From JBOZRQ01 sp050789255 (GTDB taxonomy: Bacteria > Bacillota > Sulfobacillia > Symbiobacteriales > Symbiobacteriaceae), in assembly GCA_050789255.1 (NCBI GenBank), contig JBOZRQ010000049.1:124001-188000 (forward strand): DNA of 64,000 bases, in the 5' to 3' direction. Positions 24,970 through 32,754 of the stretch are shown in pieces. The translations under genes were made by a program, and so were the position numbers. Each line of letters opens with the position of its first letter. The first letter of the stretch is position 1. The notes beneath the pieces are model-generated. The model saw only the letters and a program-made list of their open reading frames with translations. It ran no database searches and had not been told where the DNA came from.

Positions 24970-26277
24970 TTAGGCCTCCACGCGAATGACGTTCTCAACC
25001 GCACGGACCACTTCCATCGACTCCAGGCGGTTGACCACCGCGCGCAGGTTGGCCTCCTTCACCGTATGGGTGACCAGGACCAGCTCGGCGTCATCGGTGT
25101 CGTCCTCAACGTCGGGGCCGCCGTTGCTCTGGACCATCTGCGCGATGGAAACGTCCTCCGCACCAAAGGCGTCAGCCACCCGGGCCAGCACGCCGACCTT
25201 GTCGACGCAGCGGATGCGCAGGTAGTACTTGCTGACCACCTCGCCCACGTCGACGACCTGCTTGTGGAAGAGGCAGGTACAGGCGTCGCCGGCGCGGCGG
25301 CCGGGGGTGCGCTTGGAGAGCGCTGCAGCGATCAGGTCGCCCACCACGGCCGATGCGGTGGGGCCGGCGCCGGCGCCCCGGCCGTAGAACATCACCTCGC
25401 CGACGGGGTCGCCCACGGCGAAGATGGCGTTCAGCGACCCGCTCACGGCCGCCAAGGGATGCTTCGCTGAGATGAAGGCCGGGTGGACCCGCGCCTCGAT
25501 CTTGCCATCGATCTCCTTGCCGATCGCCAGCAGCTTCACTACCCAGCCGAACCGCTGCCCGATCTCAATATCGGTCGGGGTAATGCGGGTGATGCCTTCC
25601 GTGTAGACCATGCCGGGCTTCACCCGGGACATGAAGGCGATCGAGGCCAGAATTGCCAGCTTGCGACCGGCGTCGTAGCCCTGCACGTCGTTGGTGGGGT
25701 CGGGCTCGGCGTAGCCCAGCTCCTGGGCCTCCCGCAGGGCCTCCTCGTAGGGGCGCCCGAACTGGGTCATCTGCGTGAGAATGTAGTTGGTGGTGCCGTT
25801 GACAATGCCCATGACCTGCTTCATGCGGTTGGCCGACAGGCTCTCCTTCAGCGGCCGAATGACGGGGATGCCGCCGCCCACGCTGGCCTCAAAGTAGAGC
25901 TCGGCGTCGCCGATATCGCCCGCCGCGTAAAGGTCCTTGCCGTACTCGGACACCACGTCCTTGTTGGCGGTAACCACCGTCTTGCCGGCCTTGAGCGCCT
26001 CAATCATATACGAGCGGGCCGGCTCGATGCCGCCCATCAGCTCCACCACGATCTTGATGGAGGGGTCACCCAGGATCTCGTTCGGGTCTTCGGTCAGCGG
26101 CAGCTCCTCAATGCCGGGGCGGGGCTTCTTGGCGTCCCGCACCAGCACCTTAGCAACCTCCAGGTTAAGGCCGGTCTTCATCTGCATGATCTCGCCGTTC
26201 TCCCGCAGGAGTTTGGCCACGCCGGCGCCAACGGTACCAAGGCCCAGCAGTCCAATGCGCATCGTCTGTTTTTCCAT
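24970..26277 (-). CDS. hom: Homoserine dehydrogenase
   Basis: A 435-residue enzyme reducing aspartate semialdehyde to homoserine on the route to threonine and methionine. The Rossmann motif GLLGLGTVGAGVAKLL opens the protein; the signature NYILTQMTQFGRPYEEALREAQELGYAEPDPTNDVQGYDA region follows at about 160-205, and a C-terminal ACT domain (LRIRCVDKVGVLARVADAFG) suggests allosteric control by an amino acid. The ATG at 26277 has GGGAGG eight bases upstream; an upstream in-frame start lacks a site. Downstream comes the coupled LysE-type exporter. Confidence 0.93.
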   Translation of the reverse strand: MEKQTMRIGLLGLGTVGAGVAKLLRENGEIMQMKTGLNLEVAKVLVRDAKKPRPGIEELPLTEDPNEILGDPSIKIVVELMGGIEPARSYMIEALKAGKTVVTANKDVVSEYGKDLYAAGDIGDAELYFEASVGGGIPVIRPLKESLSANRMKQVMGIVNGTTNYILTQMTQFGRPYEEALREAQELGYAEPDPTNDVQGYDAGRKLAILASIAFMSRVKPGMVYTEGITRITPTDIEIGQRFGWVVKLLAIGKEIDGKIEARVHPAFISAKHPLAAVSGSLNAIFAVGDPVGEVMFYGRGAGAGPTASAVVGDLIAAALSKRTPGRRAGDACTCLFHKQVVDVGEVVSKYYLRIRCVDKVGVLARVADAFGAEDVSIAQMVQSNGGPDVEDDTDDAELVLVTHTVKEANLRAVVNRLESMEVVRAVENVIRVEA

Positions 26278-26350
26278 GTCGTACTTCCTCCCGGGCCCTA
26301 TGTGGGGCAAAAAAGTATAAATGGAGTTGTTCTACTTATGTTTGGACCTT

Positions 26351-26377
26351 CCTGCTGAAACTTATTCCTTCGGCAGG
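26351..26377 (+). other. Hairpin in the leader of the HhH-GPD-like gene
   Basis: CCTGCTGAA and TTCGGCAGG form a 9-bp stem with a 9-base loop, 33 bases before the ATG. It lacks a T run and lies between divergent genes; it could be a regulator site or leader structure. The function is unknown. Confidence 0.35.
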
Positions 26378-26410
26378 GTAGGATGCCACCAAGGGAGAAA
26401 TGATCGCCCC

Positions 26411-27058
26411 ATGAATACACGAGCTTTGTGGGACCACGCCATGGACCACCTGAATGCCACGGCCCCCGACCCCGCGGGCATGCTAGAACTCTGGCGCAAC
26501 GAGACGCCCGAGAAGTGCACCGACCAGGACCTGTTCCGGGAGTACGGCTGGGTGGTGGGCTCCTGCGGCCTGACCCCCCAGGTGATCATGAAGCTCTGGG
26601 ACAGGCTGGGCGAGGCGTTCTTCGGCTGGGACCCCGTCCTCACCGCCCGCCGGGAAAAGGATGCCCGCATTGCGGCGCTGGGTGTCATGCGCAACCAGCG
26701 CAAAATCGACGCCATCCTCGCCTTCGCCGATGACCTCCACCGGGAGCCCGGACTCATGCAGCGCCTGGCCGCCATGCCGGTCAAGCAGGTGCTCGCCCAG
26801 GTGAACACCCTCCCCTTCGTGGGCGCCAACAACCGCTACCACCTAGCCCGCAACCTCGGCTGGGACGTGGTGGTCAAAACCGGCCCCGTCGTCCGCCTGT
26901 CAGCCTACCTGGAGACCACCTCCGAGGTGCTCTGCGAGCGGATCGCCGAGGAGCAGGGCGAGCGGGTCCGCACCGTAGACCTGGTCCTCTGGTACTGGGG
27001 CCACCAGGTCGGCGACACGGCCATGAAGGAGATGGCCTCTCTCTTCAAGCTGATATAA
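26411..27058 (+). CDS. HhH-GPD DNA-glycosylase-like protein with degenerate catalytic motif
   Basis: A 215-residue soluble protein. LPFVGANNRYHLARNLG (residues 134-150) looks like the helix-hairpin-helix of base-excision glycosylases, and VVVKTGPVVRLSAYLE that follows aligns with the family pattern KPDxHLxRL. The aspartate expected after KP is missing (KTGP), and the histidine becomes valine. It may therefore bind DNA without cutting the base, or act on another substrate. The ATG at 26411 was chosen because nearer ATGs stop at once; the GGGAG site is 14 bases away, a long spacing. It diverges from hom and ends at its own terminator. The family assignment is tentative. Confidence 0.55.
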   Translation: MNTRALWDHAMDHLNATAPDPAGMLELWRNETPEKCTDQDLFREYGWVVGSCGLTPQVIMKLWDRLGEAFFGWDPVLTARREKDARIAALGVMRNQRKIDAILAFADDLHREPGLMQRLAAMPVKQVLAQVNTLPFVGANNRYHLARNLGWDVVVKTGPVVRLSAYLETTSEVLCERIAEEQGERVRTVDLVLWYWGHQVGDTAMKEMASLFKLI

Positions 27059-27061
27059 GTG

Positions 27062-27094
27062 GGGACCATCGCTCTCATGGCGATGGTCCCTTCG
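27062..27094 (+). terminator. Rho-independent terminator
   Basis: GGGACCATCGC pairs perfectly with GCGATGGTCCC around a 7-base loop, followed by TTCGTT, immediately after the HhH-GPD-like stop. Confidence 0.85.
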
Positions 27095-27122
27095 TTAGTC
27101 GGGCTTTTCCGGACATCATCTG

Positions 27123-27274
27123 CCGCGGATGCGCGGATGGCGCTGATTCTAAAGGCAATCGCGGATGACCAGGGGAGTATCTCCGGTGAAATGTATGTAT
27201 ATATATCACCAGAGTCAGCCCGCCTGACAAATCCGCGTTATGATCGAAAATCCGCGTAGTCCGCGCATCCGCGG
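27123..27274. repeat. Palindromic dispersed repeat, copy A (152 bp)
   Basis: A 152-bp imperfect inverted repeat. The left arm begins CCGCGGATGCGCGGAT and the right arm ends with its near-complement ATCCGCGG. About 43 of the first 49 bases match copy B at 58458. The centre is AT-rich (TATGTATATATATCACC). It lies between two convergent genes and does not look coding. It resembles a MITE or other non-autonomous palindromic element. Confidence 0.75.
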
Positions 27275-27298
27275 CTATATGATGCCCCGCGCCAACGG

Positions 27299-27670
27299 TT
27301 ACTTCTCGACCTTGCCCTTCCACTCGGTCATGCCGCCGGTCATGTTGTAGACCTTGGTGAAGCCCGACTTGACCAGGAGGTCGGCGCCCTGGGCGCTGCG
27401 GTTGCCGCTCCGGCAGACCACGATGATCGCATCGTCCTTCTTCAGCTCGCCCAAGCGCTGGTCCAGCGTCTGCAGCGGGATCAGCTTGGCGCCGGGGATG
27501 TGGCCCTCCTTGAACTCGGACTCCTCTCGAACGTCCAGGATAACCACCTGCTCGCCCGATTCCACTCGCTTCTGCACATCGGCCGTGGTCAGATTGACCA
27601 CCTTTGCGGCGCTGCACCCCGAAACCAGCAAGGCGAAAGCAGCGGTCAATACTACGAGCAGCTTGCGCAT
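27299..27670 (-). CDS. Rhodanese-domain lipoprotein
   Basis: A 123-residue lipoprotein with lipobox VSGC (Cys19) and a single rhodanese domain. The active-site loop CRSGNRS has the persulfide-carrying Cys86; LDVREESEFKEGHIPGA at residues 45-61 is the domain signature. It probably transfers sulfane sulfur or acts as a redox or sulfide-handling protein on the outer face of the membrane. The second ATG was chosen because AGGAGA lies 7 bases upstream; the first ATG is too close. The gene starts 12 bases after the S9 peptidase stop on the same strand, so they may be co-transcribed. Confidence 0.88.
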   Translation of the reverse strand: MRKLLVVLTAAFALLVSGCSAAKVVNLTTADVQKRVESGEQVVILDVREESEFKEGHIPGAKLIPLQTLDQRLGELKKDDAIIVVCRSGNRSAQGADLLVKSGFTKVYNMTGGMTEWKGKVEK

Positions 27671-27681
27671 CGACATATCTC

Positions 27682-29493
27682 CTATAGATTCCGGGATAAG
27701 AAATCGGCCAGCAAGCGGTACTGGTGCAGCTTCTGGGCAACGTCGGCCGTGCCATGGCCCTGGGCGCCGAGCTCATGGTACTCGAAGTCAACGCCTTCCT
27801 GCTTGCCAACCTCCAGCATGCGGTCGCGGAACAGCCGGGCCTGGCTGATCGGGCAGCGCGGATCGTTGGTCCCGTGCAGGATCAGCATCGTGGCCTTTAG
27901 CTTTTCCACGTGGGTCACAGCGCTGCGGTCGCGCCATAGCTCACGGTCGGCCTCGGGATCGCCCATCTGCTGGCGCAGGTAGTACTTGAAGTGCTCCATG
28001 CTCTCCGCGTAAAGTGCGTGCAGATCCGAGATGCCCACGATCGGCACGCCCACCTTGAAGTGGTCGGGCTTCTTCCCTACGGCGATGAAGCTCATGTAGC
28101 CGCCGTAAGAGCCGCCAAAGACCCCGACACGCTGAGGATCGACGTACTCCAGCGTGCGCAGATAGTCCGCACCGGCTGCCACGTCCTCCAGGTCGCCGCC
28201 GCCCCAGTCCTTCAGGTTCATGTCGCGCCACTCGACACCGTACCCCGTGGAGCCGCGCACGTTGGGCTCCAGCACCACATAGCCCTGGTCCGCCAGGAAC
28301 TGGGCGTAGGGGTCGAAACCACGGAAGAACTGGGCCGTGGGTCCGCCATGTACGTTTACCAGCGCCGGCAGTCGCTCCCCTGGCTTGATACCCCGGGGCT
28401 TGTAGAGGATCGCCGGCACCAGCTTCCCATCGAAGGACGGGTACTTCACATACGCATCGGTCACGAACAGGCTCGGGTCGATCGAGCCGTACTCTGCCGG
28501 GAGCAACACCTCGAAGGTGTCGGTGGCCAGGTCGTAGAGAACCAGCTCACTGCGGCGGTTGGACGCCGAGTGCTGTACCAGCAGCTTGGTATCGCCAAGC
28601 ACAAAGTACGAGCCCATGGCGAGGCCGGGCGGCAGCTTCGGAATGCGCTCCTCGCCCGTTTCCACCCGATAGAGCACCGGCATAATGGCCGCGTCCTGGT
28701 TGCGAATGGCAACCAGCCATGCCCCGTCCTCCGAGAACTCCCGGGCATACTCCTCCACGCCCGCCTGGCCGAACCACCGGATCTCTCCGGTCTCAATGTC
28801 CAGAATGCCGGGTCGGCTGGCCCCGCCGGCGTCCGAAGTGACCGCCAGACGCCGCCCGTCGGGGTGCCAGTCTGCAATGCTGTCCTGCGAGCCGTCGGCG
28901 ACACTCAGGACCTTCCTGACCTCGGAGCCGTCCGCCCGCATCAGGTAGCCGTCCTGATTCTTCAGGTTGGGCGACTCGTTGGTCGTGAAGGCGATCCACT
29001 TGCCATCCTTGCTCCAGCCCTGGGCGTAAGCCGGGGTCTTGCAGGTCGTCAGCTGCGTGAAGCCGCGCGCCGCCAGGTCAAACCGGAAGAGGTTCATCTG
29101 GCCGCTGCGGTTCGACATGACCAGCATCGACCCGTTGTCCGGCGCCACCTGACCCGCGTACTCCTGGCTGCGGGGGTCGTCGTTCAGCTGAGTCACCGTC
29201 CGGGAGCCCAGATCGACCCTCACCAGATTGTGCTGCTCATCTCCATCGTTGTCGCGGCTGAAAATGATCGCGGCATCGTCGCGGGTCCACACAAAGCCAG
29301 AACGGGGGCTGCGGGGCGCCTGCCCCTCAGTCACCTGCTGCACCTCACGGGTCCTCAGGTCCATCACGAACAACTCGATGCGGCCGGGCTTATCCCAATA
29401 GAATGCGATCTTATCGCGCGACCAGGACGGCGTCGGGGCGTAAAACACGGGCAGCCTGGCGAGCTCCTCCAACGGAATCTGTCCGCGATTCAT
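27682..29493 (-). CDS. S9 family serine peptidase (acylaminoacyl-peptidase/prolyl-oligopeptidase type)
   Basis: A 603-residue cytoplasmic peptidase: an N-terminal beta-propeller (repeated YDxxTRE- and W-D/G-rich strands such as SWSRDKIAFYWDKPG and WSKDGKWIAFTTNE) and a C-terminal alpha/beta hydrolase. The nucleophile elbow is GGSYGG (near residue 460), the acid lies in HGTNDPRCP and the base in AQGHG close to the C-terminus, so the triad is complete. It cleaves short peptides, often from acylated or prolyl N-termini. ATG 29493 has GGAGGG seven bases upstream. Confidence 0.9.
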   Translation of the reverse strand: MNRGQIPLEELARLPVFYAPTPSWSRDKIAFYWDKPGRIELFVMDLRTREVQQVTEGQAPRSPRSGFVWTRDDAAIIFSRDNDGDEQHNLVRVDLGSRTVTQLNDDPRSQEYAGQVAPDNGSMLVMSNRSGQMNLFRFDLAARGFTQLTTCKTPAYAQGWSKDGKWIAFTTNESPNLKNQDGYLMRADGSEVRKVLSVADGSQDSIADWHPDGRRLAVTSDAGGASRPGILDIETGEIRWFGQAGVEEYAREFSEDGAWLVAIRNQDAAIMPVLYRVETGEERIPKLPPGLAMGSYFVLGDTKLLVQHSASNRRSELVLYDLATDTFEVLLPAEYGSIDPSLFVTDAYVKYPSFDGKLVPAILYKPRGIKPGERLPALVNVHGGPTAQFFRGFDPYAQFLADQGYVVLEPNVRGSTGYGVEWRDMNLKDWGGGDLEDVAAGADYLRTLEYVDPQRVGVFGGSYGGYMSFIAVGKKPDHFKVGVPIVGISDLHALYAESMEHFKYYLRQQMGDPEADRELWRDRSAVTHVEKLKATMLILHGTNDPRCPISQARLFRDRMLEVGKQEGVDFEYHELGAQGHGTADVAQKLHQYRLLADFLSRNL

Positions 29494-29539
29494 ACTGGTT
29501 CCCTCCACACATCAAAGCTTCAACTCCATGAACTTCATG

Positions 29540-29700
29540 ACTTTCGCAGCAAAGTCCTGCCACCGCGACACACGGAGACAAAGTCCGCCTGCGGTCCCCA
29601 TTGTGCAGGGACCAAAGTCCCATTTTCTTAACCAGATGTTGCCAAAAACGCGATGATAACCAATAATAAAGATATCTTTAATGTAAAGGGGAGTTTAAAT
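29540..29700 (+). other. Intergenic region with repeated CAAAGTCC motifs upstream of PAP2 gene
   Basis: The 209-base gap between divergent peptidase and PAP2 genes holds three CAAAGTCC copies (in GCAAAGTCCTG, ACAAAGTCCGC and CCAAAGTCCCA, about 29550-29625) and a hairpin GGTCCC/GGGACC around 29593-29613. An AT-rich stretch follows to the AGGGGAG ribosome site. I could not match it to a known riboswitch. It may be a repeated regulator site. Confidence 0.35.
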
Positions 29701-29702
29701 GT

Positions 29703-30413
29703 ATGACGACCAACTGGCGGTCTAATTTGATCTTCGTCGTCGGCGGTTTGCTGGTCCTCATCACGCTACCCGTTGCGGCCTTCCTGCAGGGACGCTCGCT
29801 GCCGGTCGACCCCTTCATGACCAACCTGCTGCACAGCCTCTCTGCGCCGTGGTTGACAGCGGTGATGAAGGTGGTTTCCACCTACGCCTACCACTCGATA
29901 CACTGGTGGATCATTGGAGCGGTTGGCGCCTATTTCCTCATTCGCCGGCGCTCTATATGGGAAGCGCTGGCACTCATCGTCGTGCGCTATGGCTCCGACT
30001 TCGCCCAGGAGCAAATCAAGACCTTTTACGCCCGTCCCCGCCCCGTGCTCGACTGGGTGAAACCCTCCTCGAGCTTCTCCTACCCGAGCGGTACGGTCAC
30101 TGTTGGAGCCGCTCTCTGCATCGCACTGGGGTACCTGCTGGCCAGTGAGCTTTCCACCCCGCGTCTGAAGAAGGCCGCCGTCGCTAGCGGCTGGGCGCTG
30201 GCCGGTCTGATTGCGGCAAGCCGCATCTACCTGGGCGCCCACTGGTTCACCGACACCGTGGGGGCTCTCGCCCTGGCTTCCATGGTGGTCGGTCTGGGCC
30301 TGCTCCCGATCGCCATGCGCACCCGGAAGAATGAGACCGTGCCGGTTCCCTCCCTGGAACCGCCCGTACACCTGGTGGCCGCTGCGCTCGATTCTAAGGC
30401 CCGGCCCGATTGA
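29703..30413 (+). CDS. PAP2-superfamily membrane phosphatase with altered motif 2
   Basis: A 236-residue membrane protein with about six hydrophobic segments. The PAP2 motifs are K-x6-RP starting at Lys106, PSGT at 128-131, and SRIYLGAHWFTD with His180 and Asp184. Motif 2 is normally PSGH; the histidine that helps protonate the leaving group is replaced by Thr131. Typical members dephosphorylate undecaprenyl diphosphate, phosphatidate or related lipid phosphates. The changed residue may alter or abolish activity. GGGGAG precedes the ATG by 9 bases, and a strong terminator follows. Confidence 0.82.
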   Translation: MTTNWRSNLIFVVGGLLVLITLPVAAFLQGRSLPVDPFMTNLLHSLSAPWLTAVMKVVSTYAYHSIHWWIIGAVGAYFLIRRRSIWEALALIVVRYGSDFAQEQIKTFYARPRPVLDWVKPSSSFSYPSGTVTVGAALCIALGYLLASELSTPRLKKAAVASGWALAGLIAASRIYLGAHWFTDTVGALALASMVVGLGLLPIAMRTRKNETVPVPSLEPPVHLVAAALDSKARPD

Positions 30414-30426
30414 CCTGCGAACAGCA

Positions 30427-30460
30427 ACGCCCGGGACCTGACTGGTCCCGGGCGTTTTTG
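30427..30460 (+). terminator. Rho-independent terminator
   Basis: A 12-bp stem ACGCCCGGGACC / GGTCCCGGGCGT with a 5-base loop, then TTTTTG. It ends the PAP2 transcript and separates it from the convergent P5C dehydrogenase gene. Confidence 0.92.
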
Positions 30461-30468
30461 TGGCTCTA

Positions 30469-32031
30469 CTAAAGCTTTTCTGCAACGGACTTGGCCTGGC
30501 TGAAGAGCAACAGGTAGTCCCGCCCGCCGGCCTTGGAGTCGGTGCCGCTCATGTTGAAGCCGCCAAAGGGATGCACGTCAACCAGGGCGCCCGTCGACTT
30601 CCGGTTCAAGTACAGGTTGCCGACGAAGTAGCGCTCCCGGGCATACTCCAGGTGCTTGCGGTTGCGAGAGTAGACCGAGCCCGTCAGGCCAAACTCGGTG
30701 TCGTTGGCAATGCGAATCGCATCCTCAAAGGACTCGGCCTTATGGATCGCCAGCACCGGCCCGAAGATCTCCTCCTGGCCGATCCGGGCGTGGGGATCCA
30801 CGTCAGCGATAATCGTCGGCTCAATGAAGTAGCCGCCGGTCTCCGCGGCGACCGGGCTCGGCCCGCCGCCCAGCAGCAGCCGCCCCTCGGCCTTGCCAAT
30901 CTCGATGTATTTCAGGATCGACTTGTAGGCGCTCTCGTCGGCCACCGGCCCCTGGTTGACCTGGGGGTTGCGGGGGTCGCCCTGCAGCAGGTTCTGCGCC
31001 CGAGCCACCACCTGCTCCACCACGGAGTCATAGACGTCCTTGTGGATGATCGCCTTGGAGCAGGCAGAGCACTTCTGGCCCTGGAAGCCGAAGGCGCTCG
31101 CCACGATGCTCGCAGCCGCCTCTGCCACGTTGGCCTCCGCGTCGACCACAATGCAGTCCTTGCCGCCCATCTCCGCGATGACGCGCTTGATCCAGCGCTG
31201 ACCCGGCGCCGTCTTGGCAGCGGTTTCGTTGATCCGCAGGCCGACCTCCTTGGAGCCCGTGAAGGCGATGAACCGGGTCTGCGGATGGCCCACCAGGTAG
31301 TCGCCCACCGAGCCGCCGGGGCCCGGCAGGAAGTTGAGCACGCCCGCCGGCAAACCGGCCTCCTCCATGAGGTCCACAAACATGGCAGCGATCACCGGCG
31401 TGATTGACGCCGGCTTCAGGATGACCGTGTTGCCCGCCACGATCGCCGCGCTGGTCATGCCCACCATGATGGCGTTCGGGAAGTTCCAGGGCGGAATCAC
31501 GAGGCCCACGCCGAGCGGTATGTAGTACAGTTCGTTATCCTCGCCGGGGATGCGGGTCAGCGGCTGGGGCTCGGAAAGGCGCATCATCTCACGGCCATAG
31601 AACTCCAGGAAGTCGATGGCCTCGGCGGTGTCGGCGTCCGCCTCAACCCAGCTCTTGCCGATCTCCACCACCATGGTGGCTGAGAACTCGTGCTTGCGCT
31701 CCCGCATCATGCGAGCAGCCCGCAGCAGAACCCTCGCCCGGGCCTTGGGGTCCGTGTAGCGCCACTCCTCGAAGGCGGCGAGCGCCGCAGCCATGGCCTT
31801 ATCCGCCAGCTCACGGGTGGCCTTGCCCACGTACCCGATCACCTCGCCGGGCGCCGAGGGGTTGGTGGAGATAATCCTCTCCTCCGTCATGACCCGCTCC
31901 CCGCCAATAATCAGCGGGTATTCGCCGCCGAACCGGCTCTCCACCACGTTCAGCGTCTGGCGGAAGGCACGCACGTTCTCTTCACGGGTAAAGTCGGTCA
32001 GGGGCTCATTGCGGAACGGGATCACGCCCAT
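30469..32031 (-). CDS. L-glutamate gamma-semialdehyde (1-pyrroline-5-carboxylate) dehydrogenase, copy 1
   Basis: A 520-residue NAD-dependent aldehyde dehydrogenase converting glutamate semialdehyde to glutamate, the last step of proline and arginine breakdown. Active-site residues are Cys321 in GQKCSACSK and Glu287 in IAEMGGKD; PPWNFP is at residues 180-185 and GSKEVG at 259-264. It is close to RocA/PruA-type sequences. A paralog of near-equal length lies at 34663-36222, which is uncommon. AGGAGGGATATCAGC precedes the ATG. No proline dehydrogenase gene is visible in the window. Confidence 0.92.
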   Translation of the reverse strand: MGVIPFRNEPLTDFTREENVRAFRQTLNVVESRFGGEYPLIIGGERVMTEERIISTNPSAPGEVIGYVGKATRELADKAMAAALAAFEEWRYTDPKARARVLLRAARMMRERKHEFSATMVVEIGKSWVEADADTAEAIDFLEFYGREMMRLSEPQPLTRIPGEDNELYYIPLGVGLVIPPWNFPNAIMVGMTSAAIVAGNTVILKPASITPVIAAMFVDLMEEAGLPAGVLNFLPGPGGSVGDYLVGHPQTRFIAFTGSKEVGLRINETAAKTAPGQRWIKRVIAEMGGKDCIVVDAEANVAEAAASIVASAFGFQGQKCSACSKAIIHKDVYDSVVEQVVARAQNLLQGDPRNPQVNQGPVADESAYKSILKYIEIGKAEGRLLLGGGPSPVAAETGGYFIEPTIIADVDPHARIGQEEIFGPVLAIHKAESFEDAIRIANDTEFGLTGSVYSRNRKHLEYARERYFVGNLYLNRKSTGALVDVHPFGGFNMSGTDSKAGGRDYLLLFSQAKSVAEKL

Positions 32032-32110
32032 GCTGATATCCCTCCTGAATGCACTCTATGCAACATTGCATAGTTCAACTTTCAATCATTTAGCTCCTGC
32101 CGTCCCAATA

Positions 32111-32138
32111 GGAAAAGCGGCAGGCCCAAGCCCGCCGC
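32111..32138 (-). terminator. Rho-independent terminator after the selenoprotein candidate
   Basis: GCGGC and GCCGC form the outer stem with further pairing inside, followed on the minus strand by TTTTCC, 8 bases beyond the thioredoxin-like stop. Confidence 0.75.
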
Positions 32139-32145
32139 CTCTACC

Positions 32146-32529
32146 TTACTTTCCAGCCACCGGGCTGATGTTGACCTTCTTAAGAATGACGTCGAAGTCG
32201 GCCTCGGTCTTTCCCGAACCCACGACTCGCCCAATCTCCTTCTTGTTGGGATCCTTAATCACATAGGTGGGCGTGGCGAGCACGTTCCACTCCTTGCTGA
32301 ACTTCACGAACCCACTGTCGCCATACGTGAAGGTAATGAACTCCACGTCGGCGCCGTAGCGCTGCTTTACTGACTCCGTCACGGGAGCCATCGCTTTGCA
32401 CCCCGGTCAGGTCGGGCTGTAGAAATAGTAAATGGTGGCCTTGGCCGCCGGCGCCTTGGAGCAGCCGCCCAAGAAGAGCGCCGCCAGAACCGTGAGCAGC
32501 ACGACGCTGGCCACTGCAAACCGCCGCAT
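32146..32529 (-). CDS. Thioredoxin-like lipoprotein with in-frame UGA, candidate selenoprotein (U-P-G-C)
   Basis: A 127-residue reading frame interrupted only by one TGA (32407-32409, codon 41). It opens with a lipoprotein signal (LFLGGC, Cys23), then ATIYYFYSPT, the UGA codon, and PGCKAMAPV. This is a thioredoxin active site in which the first cysteine of CxxC is encoded by UGA. The cis-proline region LATPTYVI follows at about 83-90, so the fold is complete. A second in-frame product would start at ATG 32391 but would lose the active site. The signal, motif spacing and conserved downstream half argue for selenocysteine and not for a pseudogene. It probably reduces disulfides or peroxides outside the membrane. 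AAGGAG lies 12 bases before the ATG. Confidence 0.8.
32371..32390 (-). promoter_or_regulatory. Putative bacterial SECIS element
   Basis: Starting 17 bases after the UGA, TGGCTCC pairs with GGAGTCA (7 bp including one G-U) around the loop CGTGAC. The loop starts 23 bases past UGA and has G as its second base. This fits the bacterial SECIS rule as I recall it: a loop about 16-37 bases from UGA with a G among its first two bases. The hairpin lies within the coding region, as expected in bacteria. Confidence 0.65.
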
Positions 32530-32639
32530 CCTAATGACACACTCCTTCTCAGTCCTATTTTTCTCTTTCCCATCGTACCTCTGCGGGTACTAGACCAGCA
32601 TGAGCCGACCACCCTAGGGTTTCCAGCAAAAAAGGCGCA

Positions 32640-32754
32640 CGGTCTATTGATATGTAAATAATACCCATTTTATTTTATACATAATTTACTTGTATTGTTA
32701 TTATAGGTTAGTAAAATATGGTCTGTGGACTAATTTTCAAGTGGGGGTTCTGCA
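32640..32754 (+). promoter_or_regulatory. AT-rich promoter region of the chemoreceptor gene
   Basis: An unusually AT-rich stretch for this genome (TTTTATTTTATACATAATTTAC and neighbours) precedes the receptor gene. No single -35/-10 pair stands out clearly, so the exact promoter is not assigned. GTGGGGG serves as the ribosome site. Confidence 0.4.

Noticed and set aside
29540..29700. A c-di-GMP-type riboswitch before the PAP2 gene
   Set aside because: The CAAAGTCC motifs resemble part of the GEMM core only superficially, and the required stems and the second half of the consensus are absent.
32379..32612. A 77-codon open frame overlapping the selenoprotein N-terminus
   Set aside because: Its translation is Arg/Pro/Trp-rich nonsense in another frame, while the selenoprotein frame has a proper lipoprotein signal.
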